In this document: piece by piece, positions 28,568 to 37,185 of the stretch | Layout: each line of letters starts with the position of its first letter | Numbering within the stretch: the first letter of the stretch is position 1 | DNA from: an uncultured Porticoccus sp. | GTDB lineage: Bacteria > Pseudomonadota > Gammaproteobacteria > Pseudomonadales > Porticoccaceae | Reading direction: 5' to 3' | DNA: 64,000 bases | Assembly: GCF_913061305.1 (NCBI RefSeq) | Contig: NZ_CAJXST010000003.1 | Location: forward strand, 248,001 to 312,000 | Position numbers and translations under genes: made by a program | The notes under the pieces: generated by a model | Databases searched by the model: none | What the model saw: the letters and a program-made list of their open reading frames with translations, nothing else | Told to the model about the DNA's origin: nothing

Positions 28568-29989
28568 CTATAGTTTACTGAGAGAACCAATATCTCTGGG
28601 GTTTTCAAAAGAGATTATTCCTCCTACGTACTCCTGGACCAGCCTTTCCGCTAATTCCACCATCTTTTGATCAGTAGTTATGTAACCCACTGGAAGGCTG
28701 ACGGGTAGGCTCTCAGGCCTGGATATGTGATAGCAAACTACGACCATATGCCCAGACAGAAGCAACACTTCAACATTCCCATCCATAAACCCTTCGACTA
28801 GCGCATGAGCGTTAGACAGATGATCTGAAAACACCTGCTTCCAGCGACCAATAGCCCTGCGGTCGTCCGAATCTTGCACCGGAAGATAGAGCTTTGGATT
28901 ATATAGGCGAATTGTGCTTTTCCCTTTAGTGACCGCGCGATCTACAATTTCGCTGAAACACGCAGAAATTCTGAGACTCTGCCCCCAGAATCCGTCAGAT
29001 GGGGCAATCCATACTAAATCAGCTATATGATCGTTGCTCTTTTTTAGATCATCTAAATATCGCTCGAAATAACCGCTGACCAATTGCCAGTTATCTTTCG
29101 AATAGAGCGGTCCGACAAAGGGCGTCCATTTCCCCCCATCTAACTCTCCAGACTGCTGACCAAGCATTAGTTTCACAATATCAACAGAATGATCGTTGAA
29201 AAGTGTTCTTGTCTTCTGATCGCCGAATGCTGCCATCGCCTCCCCAACCTGTTTAAAGTTCATTGGTTTTTGTGCTGAGGCGATAGCATCAGTAACCAAC
29301 TCCTGGATGGCAGATGACTCATCCAAAGTATCAAAGCCATCTCGTTCGACAGGTATCCCCTCTGGGTCAATAGTAAACAAACTGGTTAGCCTAAGCGGCT
29401 CTTGTCCCAATTTTCGAACTGACTCCATGGTATAAATACTTGGCCTGCCCGGCTCGTCGTCGAAGGATTTGTGCTCCCAAAAACCCTGCTCCTGAATCTT
29501 ATGGAAGTTCTTCTGAAACTTACGCTTCGCTAACCGCTCGCTGTTGGCAACAGTCTCATTTGGCACTTCTAACTGCAAACCCGATACCCATTTCTCGCCG
29601 GTGCGTTTTCTGCCTACACAGTTAAAACCAGCCAATTCGAATGCAAATTGGCCACCGCTCTCAAGCAGCGATGAAACTAAGGGCGTCGAGCCTAACCCGA
29701 CAAAATATCCCCGAGATTTAGACGTAAGATCAATCTGACCATTTTCGGAAAACTGTAGATCTCCCTTGTCGACTAGATCGCTGACCGCCTCCTCAACCTC
29801 AATTTTAGAAAATCCAAAAAAAGTGGCGAGATCAGTCAGTATCATCGGAGAGATATGAACAAGTCTGAGTACGAACTCTCTGGTGAACGGAAGACCCTTT
29901 TTAGTCACATACGAAAATCGGATATCGAATCGATGAACCGGCAGCAGAAAATCCACTTCATGGTAAGCGATGTTAAGTTCCTCACTCAT
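28568..29989 (-). CDS. Partner of the NERD/kinase/helicase protein; winged-helix N-terminus, PLD-like C-terminus
   Basis: This 473-residue protein is encoded directly after the 1660-residue protein with a four-base ATGA overlap. Residues about 45-90 (ILTDLATFFGFSKIEVEEAV, then LVDKGDLQF) look like a winged-helix DNA-binding unit. The C-terminal third has the beta-strand and helix order of a phospholipase D-like half (WIAPSDGFWG, VEVLLLSGHMVVVCYHIS, VPLP-like run, VGYITTD), but the HxK motif is missing: the histidine is followed by Met-Val. If it is the equivalent of the MkoB nuclease of type I Mokosh, its catalytic motif is degenerate. Composition is AT-rich like its partner. Function inferred from linkage only. 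Confidence 0.5.
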   Translation of the reverse strand: MSEELNIAYHEVDFLLPVHRFDIRFSYVTKKGLPFTREFVLRLVHISPMILTDLATFFGFSKIEVEEAVSDLVDKGDLQFSENGQIDLTSKSRGYFVGLGSTPLVSSLLESGGQFAFELAGFNCVGRKRTGEKWVSGLQLEVPNETVANSERLAKRKFQKNFHKIQEQGFWEHKSFDDEPGRPSIYTMESVRKLGQEPLRLTSLFTIDPEGIPVERDGFDTLDESSAIQELVTDAIASAQKPMNFKQVGEAMAAFGDQKTRTLFNDHSVDIVKLMLGQQSGELDGGKWTPFVGPLYSKDNWQLVSGYFERYLDDLKKSNDHIADLVWIAPSDGFWGQSLRISACFSEIVDRAVTKGKSTIRLYNPKLYLPVQDSDDRRAIGRWKQVFSDHLSNAHALVEGFMDGNVEVLLLSGHMVVVCYHISRPESLPVSLPVGYITTDQKMVELAERLVQEYVGGIISFENPRDIGSLSKL

Positions 29990-32900
29990 TTTCTACGCAC
30001 TCCTTGATCGTTGCTCACTTGTGAAGTTACAAATCGATATCCTCCATCCTGACCTTTCTCTTCCATGAAGCTTGAAACACGCCCAAGCGGTAAACGCTTG
30101 TTGTTTGAGCGCCACATCTGTACCGAGCCAACAATCAACAATCGGTCCATTGCACGAGATAGAGCTACATTTATCCGATTTGGAGCCCTAAGGAAGCCAG
30201 GACTCTGCCGCTGATCAGAACGAGTGAGAGATAGAATAATGATTCTGTTTTCCTTGCCTTGATAGCTATCGACAGTATCTATCTTCACCAGCGACCTGAA
30301 ATCCTCATCCCACTGAACTTCATTAAATTTCTGCCTAAGCAGTCTCTTTTGCTCGCCATACATGCATATCACTCCAATGGCTGGCTCCTCTTCTTTGACC
30401 AACGATTTGAGCTCATAGACAAAATTGCGATCTTCTGCCACTTGCTTTAGTAAGTTAATGATAAGGTCCGCCTCACACCGGTTATAAATACTTACACCTT
30501 TATCGGCTTGATGGTACGCCCGATGCCCCAATCCTGACGTATCCATCCATGTTACAGGTGATTGCAAAACCTCTGGCAAATGGCTGTATATTTCCGGGAT
30601 CACTCGATCTCCGTTTTCCAATTTTCCATCGTAGAAAGCGTTCGATACGAGATTCCCAATTTCTGGAGCCATTCGATATTGTGTTAGCAGCGTTGCACCA
30701 ACATGATCGCCAAAGCTTGATTCAAAAGCGCGAGCGAAGTCGCTTTGAAGCATGATGTCTAAATCACTTTCAACTGAAGAAATTCCAAGCCTTCGGGCAA
30801 GAGCTTTTTTATGCGGAGCCGTATATAGCGGCGGCAGTTGCTGATGGTCCCCGACCAATAGGATTCGCTTACCAGCTTGCATAGCGATAGCCAGCTCACT
30901 TGCTATCGAACGAGCGGCCTCATCGATTATGACCCAATCATATTGATTCTCTCGAATACCGATGTGGCGCTGCCCAATACCTACACAGGTACCGGTTACC
31001 AACTGACGGGATCTTGCAAGAAACTCATCATAGTTAACCTCGTCAGTTTCCAGTACATCCAGCATATCTCTGGAAACTTTCGCGAGCGCCTTAGCTCGCA
31101 ATGACTCGTCTGGTCTTACTGCGTAATCGCGGTTTAACTTTTCAATCACTCGTTGCTTGGCCGATTCGTGGTTTTCATCCTTTCCAAGATCAATTCCAAA
31201 CTCATCCTGCAATGACCCGCGAATCGATTCATCCAATTCAAGCAACGATTTCTTCAGTTGCTTCTCGTCCTCATTTTCCATCTCGTGGTCAATGAGAGAT
31301 TTCATTGATGAGTTAAAGTGATCTATTTGCCTAAAGAGCTTTAGCTCGGCACTGACCAGATCAGATAAGTAACGAGGCTGCAGGCCCAATGCCCTGCCAA
31401 GTGCAGCTACTCTATGCCTTGCCTCGGCTCGGAACAGCTCTCTCTTTTCCGCAATAATTGAGTTTGAATATACGTCCTTTAGCCCGGTAGAAACTGCGCC
31501 TTCTCGGTTACTGAAGCGGACGACTTCAAGTTTGGTCTCTAACCTTGCACAGTGGTTTCGTATCCTCTCGGCAGCCGTATTGACGGCTTCGTGAGACTGA
31601 CTCACCAGCAGCACCCTCTGTACACTCTGCTTCTCGATCAAATAGTGCACAAAGGCGGCTATAAACTCTGTTTTACCGGTTCCGGGAGGGCCTTGCAAAA
31701 GAGATACGGGACCATTCCGTATAAGCCTCTGGAAGGCTCCGCGTTGCTGATCATTTAGGCTTATTTTATTACCTTGATCATCGGTTCGATCGTATCGAGA
31801 AAAATCATCTTCGGACACAACAATGTCATAGGTTATAGCGGGTAATGTACAAGCTGGGTCGAAGTACGAAACAAGGTCACTGATTACCCCCTCCTTGTCC
31901 AGAAGACACTTCAGGGCAGCCTTTCTCTTTTCGTACGAAGCGCGGTCCTGTTTGGTACGAAAGAAAACTAGATCGCCTTCAGATAGGGAGTGAGCCTTAA
32001 AGCGTAACTTGGACAGTCGGACTTCATTCAGTGCAGATTGCTTTAGTATAACTTCCCCTATTGGAGTTTCCTTCTCACCCACGATAGTCAATGCTTCAAT
32101 GCAATCGGACTTGCTAAAGTGTCCCAAAGCATCAATGTCTGCGCGATAGGGTATGATCAGTTGGTCTTTTGAATCTTTGACCTCCCGTGCACTTCCAGAA
32201 ACTTCTATGTAGGGATACGACTCAGTTTCCGTTTCAAGAATTGCCTTCCAGAGATTCGCAGTAGATATCTTTAACTGCGGTTCGCTCTGCTCACTTTTTT
32301 CTTGCTGTAATCTTTCAAAGGCGTTCTTCATCTCAAGAGTTAAATCGTCAGCAGCAACAACTTCGGATACATCTTCCTTGAGCGCAAGATCCACCGCAAG
32401 AATAAAGCTCTCGTTAGATTCAAGTCTTTTCGACAGTTCAGAGAGGTCATGCACTCTTCCAGGAGCAATACTAATCGGAAAGTCCAGTTCCAGATGACTG
32501 TTATCAGCATCGGAGCGTCGTATAGAAGATCTAACTCGTGGCTTAAATCCGACAACAAAGGCCCTATCTTTTGTACTAAAGATTAAGTCTACGCTACCTC
32601 CAATGCCAAAAATCCGAACACGAGCATCTAACCGTTCTTTTTTGCTCGACTCAATCTGGAGATAGAGATGGCCGTTATCCGGGTAGATAGTGACCGGTTC
32701 AAAATCACCTCTCAGCATGACCTTGACGGGTTCAACCAAGTCACTTTCCGGTGCATCAATGACCGATTTAAAGCGGGAAAGATCCTTAAACCCATAAAGA
32801 GAATCTGTTAGCTCCTGATCAACAGCATTAGCAATTTCTTCATATTCGGAAGACTCTTCTCCCCATCTCAAGCCTAGTAGCTCACAAGCCATTCGCATAA

Positions 32901-34968
32901 CAGCGAAGTTGTCTCGCTCAAACGCAGTGCAGGTATCTATGTTGTCGGGGCTATATCGATGATTGAACATCTCCGCTGAATCTTCGCAGTAATCAGGGAT
33001 ATCGATCAATGAGAGGAAATATTCGCCGCCCTCCTGGCCGACGATTACATTCCCCGGGTGGAGATCTCCGTGCGGGATATGCATAGTATGCAAATGTTCT
33101 ACAGACTCAATGAGCTTTTTTATAACAACCAACTTATCTTCTTCATTGATATCCAAATCATTCCAATGGAATCCCTCCGCTTTATCCATAACCAAATAAA
33201 GACTGGAGGATTTCGTCGCAATACCAAACTCCCTTATGCAAGGAATATAGGGCGGAGATACCGTTTTAAGTTTTTCTATCCGCCTCAAAAAATGGAGAAG
33301 TTTGTAGCCCGCAGGGTCGCTATTGTCGATAGAACCAATGTTCAGCCACGCTTTTACAATCTGACCATTAGACAGGTATATCTCCCTCTCTTCTGTCTCT
33401 ACCAGAAACTCATCATCCTCTCTGAATTGCCGCGAATGGTTTATCGATTTCCTGTACGGTTCCAGTTCAGACTGATCGAAAACTGCCTGGCTCTCATCGA
33501 CGGGTTCCGCCTCCTTGAGCGCATCAAAAAATTCGGTGGCATTTGAGAAAAACCCACGCTGTAGCGCTCTGAGAATAACAGGAGCATAGAAAATCTCACT
33601 TTGTTCCAAATCTCTTTCTATACTATCTACACTTTTTGGCGAGATACGCTGAGCCGTAAGGATGTGCCAAGAAATCAGCCCCAGCGCGTAAACATCGGCC
33701 TCGTATGGCGTCTCGACAGCTTCCTGGCCAGCAGCAACACACACATCGTTAACGGAAAGTAACTGCCGATAATCGCCAACAGTCCCTACCGGTTTATGAT
33801 AGGCAGATATAAAGTTGGAAAGAGCCACCTCTTTACTTGGTGATATCCAAATACTGTGATCACCTAGGTCTCGGTGCGCAACGTTAATTTGATGCAAGTC
33901 AGCAAATTTGGCGACAAGCAGCTTCATCAGATTTGAACGATCGCTATCAGAAAATGACGGCCCGTATTTGCCAATGAATTCATTGAATCTTGCATGGTTA
34001 GGCGGAAGCTCGTAGACCTCCGAGTATTCGGTAGTAACTTCATCTTTCTGAACGCTGGTTAATGAGCGAAGGCAGTGCTTATACAGATCATGATCCTGAT
34101 GCTTAATGAACTGCAGCACCTCACGCTCGCGGGATACAATCGCGAACCGACCATCTGTTGTCTTTGCTTTAACTCCATCTAGTTTGTCAAAATTCCACAG
34201 CCGTAATAGCGCTTCATCACCTCTGGATATCTCAGATACGGCCTGAAATTCCTTATAGACTTTGCGTGGATGTTCAAATATGAGGGCAGTAGCTTTGTAA
34301 CCATCAATTCGAATATGTTTTGGTGCTGTATTGTTTCCTAGGAATAGCTTGTCGAAAACATCGAAGTCCTGGTTCAGTACTTTAGCTTTCGGATGAGGTC
34401 TGAACTTCTTGTTAAATATATCTTCGTCAGAAAACTCCAAGAATTCTGCAAGACTTAATGTGTGGCTTTTCTCTTGATCCCTGATTTTTTCAAATCGTGC
34501 ATTTCCAGTCATCAGAACCAAATGATGAATGAAAGGCGTACGCCCGTCGTTACTGAACTTATTCCGAATGCGGTCGAGCTTATTCTTCAGCAAATAGACC
34601 TTATTCTGAGTGACGCTGACGGGAGAGCGGCCCATGTCTACATCATTTTTGTACCAACGGTCACCACAGGATACGACCTCGCCGTTATTCCAGTCTTTGA
34701 GCTCAATAATCAGTACATTACAGTGGGTGACGATAACGAGATCGAACTCACCTTCATTTCCTTTTGCGTCAACAAACCGAAAGCCCGCATACCCCTTCCA
34801 GGGTAAGATTGGATTGCCCCCTAAACTTCGTAATTGATCTTTTAGTGAGCCACTGCTCGCCGACTTCGATCGGCTCGAAATTGGCTTGGCGGAAAACGCT
34901 TCCTGAATAGATTCAATCGCCTTAATTTCCTGCGACTGCAAGCCGCCTTCCCACAGTTTGACTTCCAT
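29986..34968 (-). CDS. NERD nuclease-like, pseudokinase, kinase and SF1 helicase fusion (Mokosh MkoA-like)
   Basis: This 1660-residue multidomain protein begins with a NERD domain (about residues 45-175) carrying EFDLVIV and VLIIELKDW, the D and E-x-K of the nuclease fold. A first kinase-like domain (about 200-490) has HRDLGDHSIW but lacks the DFG aspartate (ALSNF), so it is probably a pseudokinase. A second (about 520-740) has VKAW, HGDLHPGNVIV and SLIDIPDY, so catalytic residues are present. After a linker region comes a UPF1/Dna2-type SF1 helicase: GPPGTGKTEF near 1095, VIIDEAARS near 1345, VGDHQQLPPLY near 1367, TQYRMAPEIG, VDSYQGKENRIII and NVALSRAMDRLLIVG near 1600. The kinase plus COG1112-type helicase arrangement resembles MkoA of the Mokosh anti-phage system. 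AAGGG lies seven bases before the ATG. Confidence 0.75.
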   Translation of the reverse strand: MEVKLWEGGLQSQEIKAIESIQEAFSAKPISSRSKSASSGSLKDQLRSLGGNPILPWKGYAGFRFVDAKGNEGEFDLVIVTHCNVLIIELKDWNNGEVVSCGDRWYKNDVDMGRSPVSVTQNKVYLLKNKLDRIRNKFSNDGRTPFIHHLVLMTGNARFEKIRDQEKSHTLSLAEFLEFSDEDIFNKKFRPHPKAKVLNQDFDVFDKLFLGNNTAPKHIRIDGYKATALIFEHPRKVYKEFQAVSEISRGDEALLRLWNFDKLDGVKAKTTDGRFAIVSREREVLQFIKHQDHDLYKHCLRSLTSVQKDEVTTEYSEVYELPPNHARFNEFIGKYGPSFSDSDRSNLMKLLVAKFADLHQINVAHRDLGDHSIWISPSKEVALSNFISAYHKPVGTVGDYRQLLSVNDVCVAAGQEAVETPYEADVYALGLISWHILTAQRISPKSVDSIERDLEQSEIFYAPVILRALQRGFFSNATEFFDALKEAEPVDESQAVFDQSELEPYRKSINHSRQFREDDEFLVETEEREIYLSNGQIVKAWLNIGSIDNSDPAGYKLLHFLRRIEKLKTVSPPYIPCIREFGIATKSSSLYLVMDKAEGFHWNDLDINEEDKLVVIKKLIESVEHLHTMHIPHGDLHPGNVIVGQEGGEYFLSLIDIPDYCEDSAEMFNHRYSPDNIDTCTAFERDNFAVMRMACELLGLRWGEESSEYEEIANAVDQELTDSLYGFKDLSRFKSVIDAPESDLVEPVKVMLRGDFEPVTIYPDNGHLYLQIESSKKERLDARVRIFGIGGSVDLIFSTKDRAFVVGFKPRVRSSIRRSDADNSHLELDFPISIAPGRVHDLSELSKRLESNESFILAVDLALKEDVSEVVAADDLTLEMKNAFERLQQEKSEQSEPQLKISTANLWKAILETETESYPYIEVSGSAREVKDSKDQLIIPYRADIDALGHFSKSDCIEALTIVGEKETPIGEVILKQSALNEVRLSKLRFKAHSLSEGDLVFFRTKQDRASYEKRKAALKCLLDKEGVISDLVSYFDPACTLPAITYDIVVSEDDFSRYDRTDDQGNKISLNDQQRGAFQRLIRNGPVSLLQGPPGTGKTEFIAAFVHYLIEKQSVQRVLLVSQSHEAVNTAAERIRNHCARLETKLEVVRFSNREGAVSTGLKDVYSNSIIAEKRELFRAEARHRVAALGRALGLQPRYLSDLVSAELKLFRQIDHFNSSMKSLIDHEMENEDEKQLKKSLLELDESIRGSLQDEFGIDLGKDENHESAKQRVIEKLNRDYAVRPDESLRAKALAKVSRDMLDVLETDEVNYDEFLARSRQLVTGTCVGIGQRHIGIRENQYDWVIIDEAARSIASELAIAMQAGKRILLVGDHQQLPPLYTAPHKKALARRLGISSVESDLDIMLQSDFARAFESSFGDHVGATLLTQYRMAPEIGNLVSNAFYDGKLENGDRVIPEIYSHLPEVLQSPVTWMDTSGLGHRAYHQADKGVSIYNRCEADLIINLLKQVAEDRNFVYELKSLVKEEEPAIGVICMYGEQKRLLRQKFNEVQWDEDFRSLVKIDTVDSYQGKENRIIILSLTRSDQRQSPGFLRAPNRINVALSRAMDRLLIVGSVQMWRSNNKRLPLGRVSSFMEEKGQDGGYRFVTSQVSNDQGVRRK

Positions 34969-35029
34969 ATTCAGCCCTTAATCCGAAGTACCTAAGTAAA
35001 TTGCCTGCGATAGGATTAATCGTCCCACT

Positions 35030-35620
35030 CTAATCTGCATCTCCAGATCGCCGCACTCTCTCTACCACTTGAGCTGCCTGCTGACTATCTATCCCCGCCC
35101 CATGTATTCCGTTAGTTTTGGCTCTGAGATCCTCAACACCCAGCGCTTCCGTCAACGTATCTAACGACGGTCCCCTCTGGCTGCACGGGAGATTCATCGC
35201 CTGCGCCCAAGCAATAGCGGCTTTCTGGCTGCAAAATACACCTTGAATTGGCGGCATTGGCAAACCGTATCGGGCAACGTGATCCAGCAGGATTGGCCAG
35301 TCAAAACTGGCATTGTGGATGACTATCAGTTGTTCTATTAGGTATTCCGCGATCTGGTTCCATTGGGAATCAAAGGAATCAAATTCTGCAGCCTGTTCGT
35401 TGGTAATACCGTGTATCGACTGTGCTTCTTCTGAAATGTTTTTTTGTGGCCGTGTTTTAAACTCGATGGATTCCGCTACCTCTCGATTTCTCACCACGGT
35501 GATGCCAAGTGTCACGATATCCGGCGGGCCGTTTTCGTCAGGGAGTCCGGTGGTTTCGGTATCGAGGACGATGTAATCGTCCGGGAGTTGGGTGAAGATC
35601 CACAGCAGCTCTTTATACAT
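35030..35620 (-). CDS. DnaQ-like DEDDh 3'-5' exonuclease
   Basis: This 196-residue protein has all exonuclease motifs of the DEDDh class: VLDTETTGLPDENGP (D and E), IVIHNASFDWPILL (D) and HGAGIDSQQA (H and D). It is shorter than the DNA polymerase III epsilon subunit and lacks its polymerase-binding tail, so it is a stand-alone nuclease of DNA or RNA. The ATG at 35620 is chosen because AGGAGG lies eight bases upstream; GTG 35629 and ATG 35626 are too close to that site. The preceding RES gene stops at 35626, eight bases before this start, and the helicase gene begins 61 bases downstream. Confidence 0.85.
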   Translation of the reverse strand: MYKELLWIFTQLPDDYIVLDTETTGLPDENGPPDIVTLGITVVRNREVAESIEFKTRPQKNISEEAQSIHGITNEQAAEFDSFDSQWNQIAEYLIEQLIVIHNASFDWPILLDHVARYGLPMPPIQGVFCSQKAAIAWAQAMNLPCSQRGPSLDTLTEALGVEDLRAKTNGIHGAGIDSQQAAQVVERVRRSGDAD

Positions 35621-35625
35621 TGCCA

Positions 35626-36330
35626 TCACCTCCTGCCACGGCCGCCACTATTGCCATCGAGGGATTCAACGTTGACGATCGTCCCCTGGTCATAGTGGTA
35701 GCGCAGATAGCGCCAGTGGATCGCATCGGACAACACTCGGGCACGCATCACGCCGTAGCACTCCCCTTTCGTTCTCACGCTTTGGTAGTGAACACCAAAG
35801 CTTTTGGCATCGCGTAACGCGTAACCGAGCTGCTGGGCTTCAGCGTAGTCATCAGGATGGTAAATAGCGTGTCCGGCCAGGTGCCGCACATCGTGAAGAG
35901 TTGTCGGTCCCAACTGCGCACGAATCACGCGCATTTCCTGGGTGGTCTTGTGGATTCGGGATTCCCGCAGAAAGCGCGCCCGATGGAAGGACGATTCAGC
36001 GATGGCGACTGCCTCATCGGCAGCGCAGTAATAGATACCGAAGTCCCGGTTGAAGCGACCGCCCCGTCTGTCCACCGGCAGATGAGTGAAGGTAGCCATG
36101 ATCCAGGAGGCACCATCGCCATAGACGCGGTCTTCCGACGGCACCAGACGAATATCGCCGACTTCATCGCGCAGCCGGGGGTTAGTCAGGGACTCGACGG
36201 CGTAGAGCACATCCCAATCCTGTGGATTGGAGACACGCTCGAACAGGTGGATCTGCGGGTAGCGCGCCAGTATGACCCGATAGACCGGTTCATTGACCTC
36301 GCTACTGGGTAGCGTATCGATTGCGATCAC
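35626..36330 (-). CDS. RES-domain toxin
   Basis: This 234-residue protein carries the RES domain: YRVI near the N-terminus, GGRFNRDFGIYYCAADEAVAI with Arg and Tyr, and AESSFHRARFL with Glu. RES toxins of Xre-RES modules degrade NAD+, which halts growth or kills the cell unless the antitoxin is present. The GTG start overlaps the antitoxin stop (GTGA), so the two are translationally coupled. The family is clear. Activity is not shown by sequence alone. Confidence 0.88.
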   Translation of the reverse strand: MIAIDTLPSSEVNEPVYRVILARYPQIHLFERVSNPQDWDVLYAVESLTNPRLRDEVGDIRLVPSEDRVYGDGASWIMATFTHLPVDRRGGRFNRDFGIYYCAADEAVAIAESSFHRARFLRESRIHKTTQEMRVIRAQLGPTTLHDVRHLAGHAIYHPDDYAEAQQLGYALRDAKSFGVHYQSVRTKGECYGVMRARVLSDAIHWRYLRYHYDQGTIVNVESLDGNSGGRGRR

Positions 36331-36728
36331 CAGCCACCCCGCGCCGCATCAAGGAAATTCCTCACCACCGCCAGATCGACCACATGGCCCGCCAGTAACC
36401 GGTCCAGCGGTGCGGTGCCATTGAACAGCGGATTGTCGTTAGGAGTGCCCAGCCACTGGTCGGCCAACGCCTGGTCGGGCAACAGGATTTGCAGGGATTT
36501 GTAGATCCCCAAAATGTAGCTGGTCCGTTCCAACAGGTCTCGCGTCAGCTTGGCCTTCTCGGGTTGGCTCTTCCAGTTATAGAGGGTCTTCTCGTTGCTG
36601 AGCCCCAGCAGTGTCATCTGCTGGGCGCCGGTCAGACGCCATTGGCTGAAGATATTGAAAATCGCCGGCAGCAAGGAACTGGTGACACTGGAGCCCCGTT
36701 GCAGCAGTTGCTCGGCTTGAGCGATCAT
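36327..36728 (-). CDS. Xre/MbcA/ParS-type antitoxin of the RES pair
   Basis: This 133-residue protein has an N-terminal helix-turn-helix region (LTGAQQMTLLGLSNEKTLYNW) and a C-terminal MbcA/ParS/Xre toxin-binding domain (WLGTPNDNPLFNGTAPLDRL and VVRNFLDAARGGW). It should bind and neutralise the RES toxin and repress its own promoter. Two perfect inverted repeats of the same sequence lie 25-77 bases upstream of its start. AGGAGG precedes the ATG. Confidence 0.88.
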   Translation of the reverse strand: MIAQAEQLLQRGSSVTSSLLPAIFNIFSQWRLTGAQQMTLLGLSNEKTLYNWKSQPEKAKLTRDLLERTSYILGIYKSLQILLPDQALADQWLGTPNDNPLFNGTAPLDRLLAGHVVDLAVVRNFLDAARGGW

Positions 36729-36752
36729 GATTACCTCCTAAGCAGCACTTAT

Positions 36753-36805
36753 ACTGTATTTTTACAGTGCTTAAATGCAGCCTAACAGACTGTAATAATA
36801 CAGTC
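36753..36805 (-). promoter_or_regulatory. Two identical palindromic operators upstream of the Xre/RES operon
   Basis: ACTGTA-TTTT-TACAGT occupies 36753-36768, and GACTGTA-ATAA-TACAGTC occupies 36788-36805. The shared core is ACTGTA-N4-TACAGT, and the centres are 36 bases apart. Read on the minus strand, the upstream copy contains TTGACT, a likely -35 box. Paired identical sites in the promoter of an Xre-RES module are expected for binding by the HTH antitoxin or the toxin-antitoxin complex. The pattern is directly visible; the binder is inferred. Confidence 0.65.
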
Positions 36806-36884
36806 AATTGTGTCAGGGATACTTTTTGAAACCTCTGGCACTAATGTCAGTGGAAAGTAAATATTGCTTAGCAATACCTGTAAC

Positions 36885-36913
36885 AAAAAAGCCCAGCGAA
36901 AATGCTGGGCTTT
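36885..36913 (-). terminator. Intrinsic terminator (minus strand)
   Basis: GCCCAGC (36891-36897), a six-base loop and GCTGGGC (36904-36910) form a perfect stem, followed on the minus strand by six U residues (A-run at 36885-36890). It ends transcription from the metE side before the Xre/RES promoter. A fair A-run on the other side could also serve the plus strand. Confidence 0.8.
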
Positions 36914-37013
36914 GAAAACTTTCCCCCTCTGTTGCTGCCAGAAGTTGCCTGCCAGTACCGCGTCGCCCCCTCCCACTCGATGGTAAATAATAAGCATTTA
37001 ATTTACTTTATTT

Positions 37014-37124
37014 TCATTTAGTTACAAATCGACGCATCTCTAACAGCATGCTCAAAATGGACTTTAAGGCGGCAAAGACTTTCGGGGCTATAGGATCCAG
37101 AAAAAATTGTTCTCGATCAAACAT
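37014..37124 (-). CDS. Possible 36-residue protein downstream of metE
   Basis: This short ORF would encode a 36-residue peptide beginning MFDREQFFLDPIAPKVFAAL and ending in a basic tail (LEMRRFVTK). GGAGG sits eight bases before its ATG, the best ribosome-binding site spacing in this neighbourhood. It lies 61 bases after metE in the same direction and before the terminator at 36885-36913, so it could be on the metE transcript. A 20-base GC-rich palindrome (37145-37165) separates the two. The helix-forming segment KVFAALKSILSMLLEM is amphipathic. No family recognised; it could be a remnant. Confidence 0.35.
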   Translation of the reverse strand: MFDREQFFLDPIAPKVFAALKSILSMLLEMRRFVTK

Positions 37125-37144
37125 TGATAGCGCCTCCAAGTAGT

Positions 37145-37165
37145 ATCCCGGCCCTGGGCCGGGAT
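37145..37165 (-). promoter_or_regulatory. Strong palindrome after metE
   Basis: ATCCCGGCC-CTG-GGCCGGGAT forms a nine-base-pair hairpin 21 bases after the metE stop codon. There is no U-tract, so it is more likely an mRNA 3'-stabilising structure or a weak terminator than an efficient intrinsic terminator. Confidence 0.5.
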
Positions 37166-37185
37166 TATGAGGTCATTGAAATCGG

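Noticed and set aside
36782-36997. 71-codon minus-strand ORF between metE and the Xre gene
   Set aside because: It runs through an intrinsic terminator and the operator palindromes and resembles no protein.
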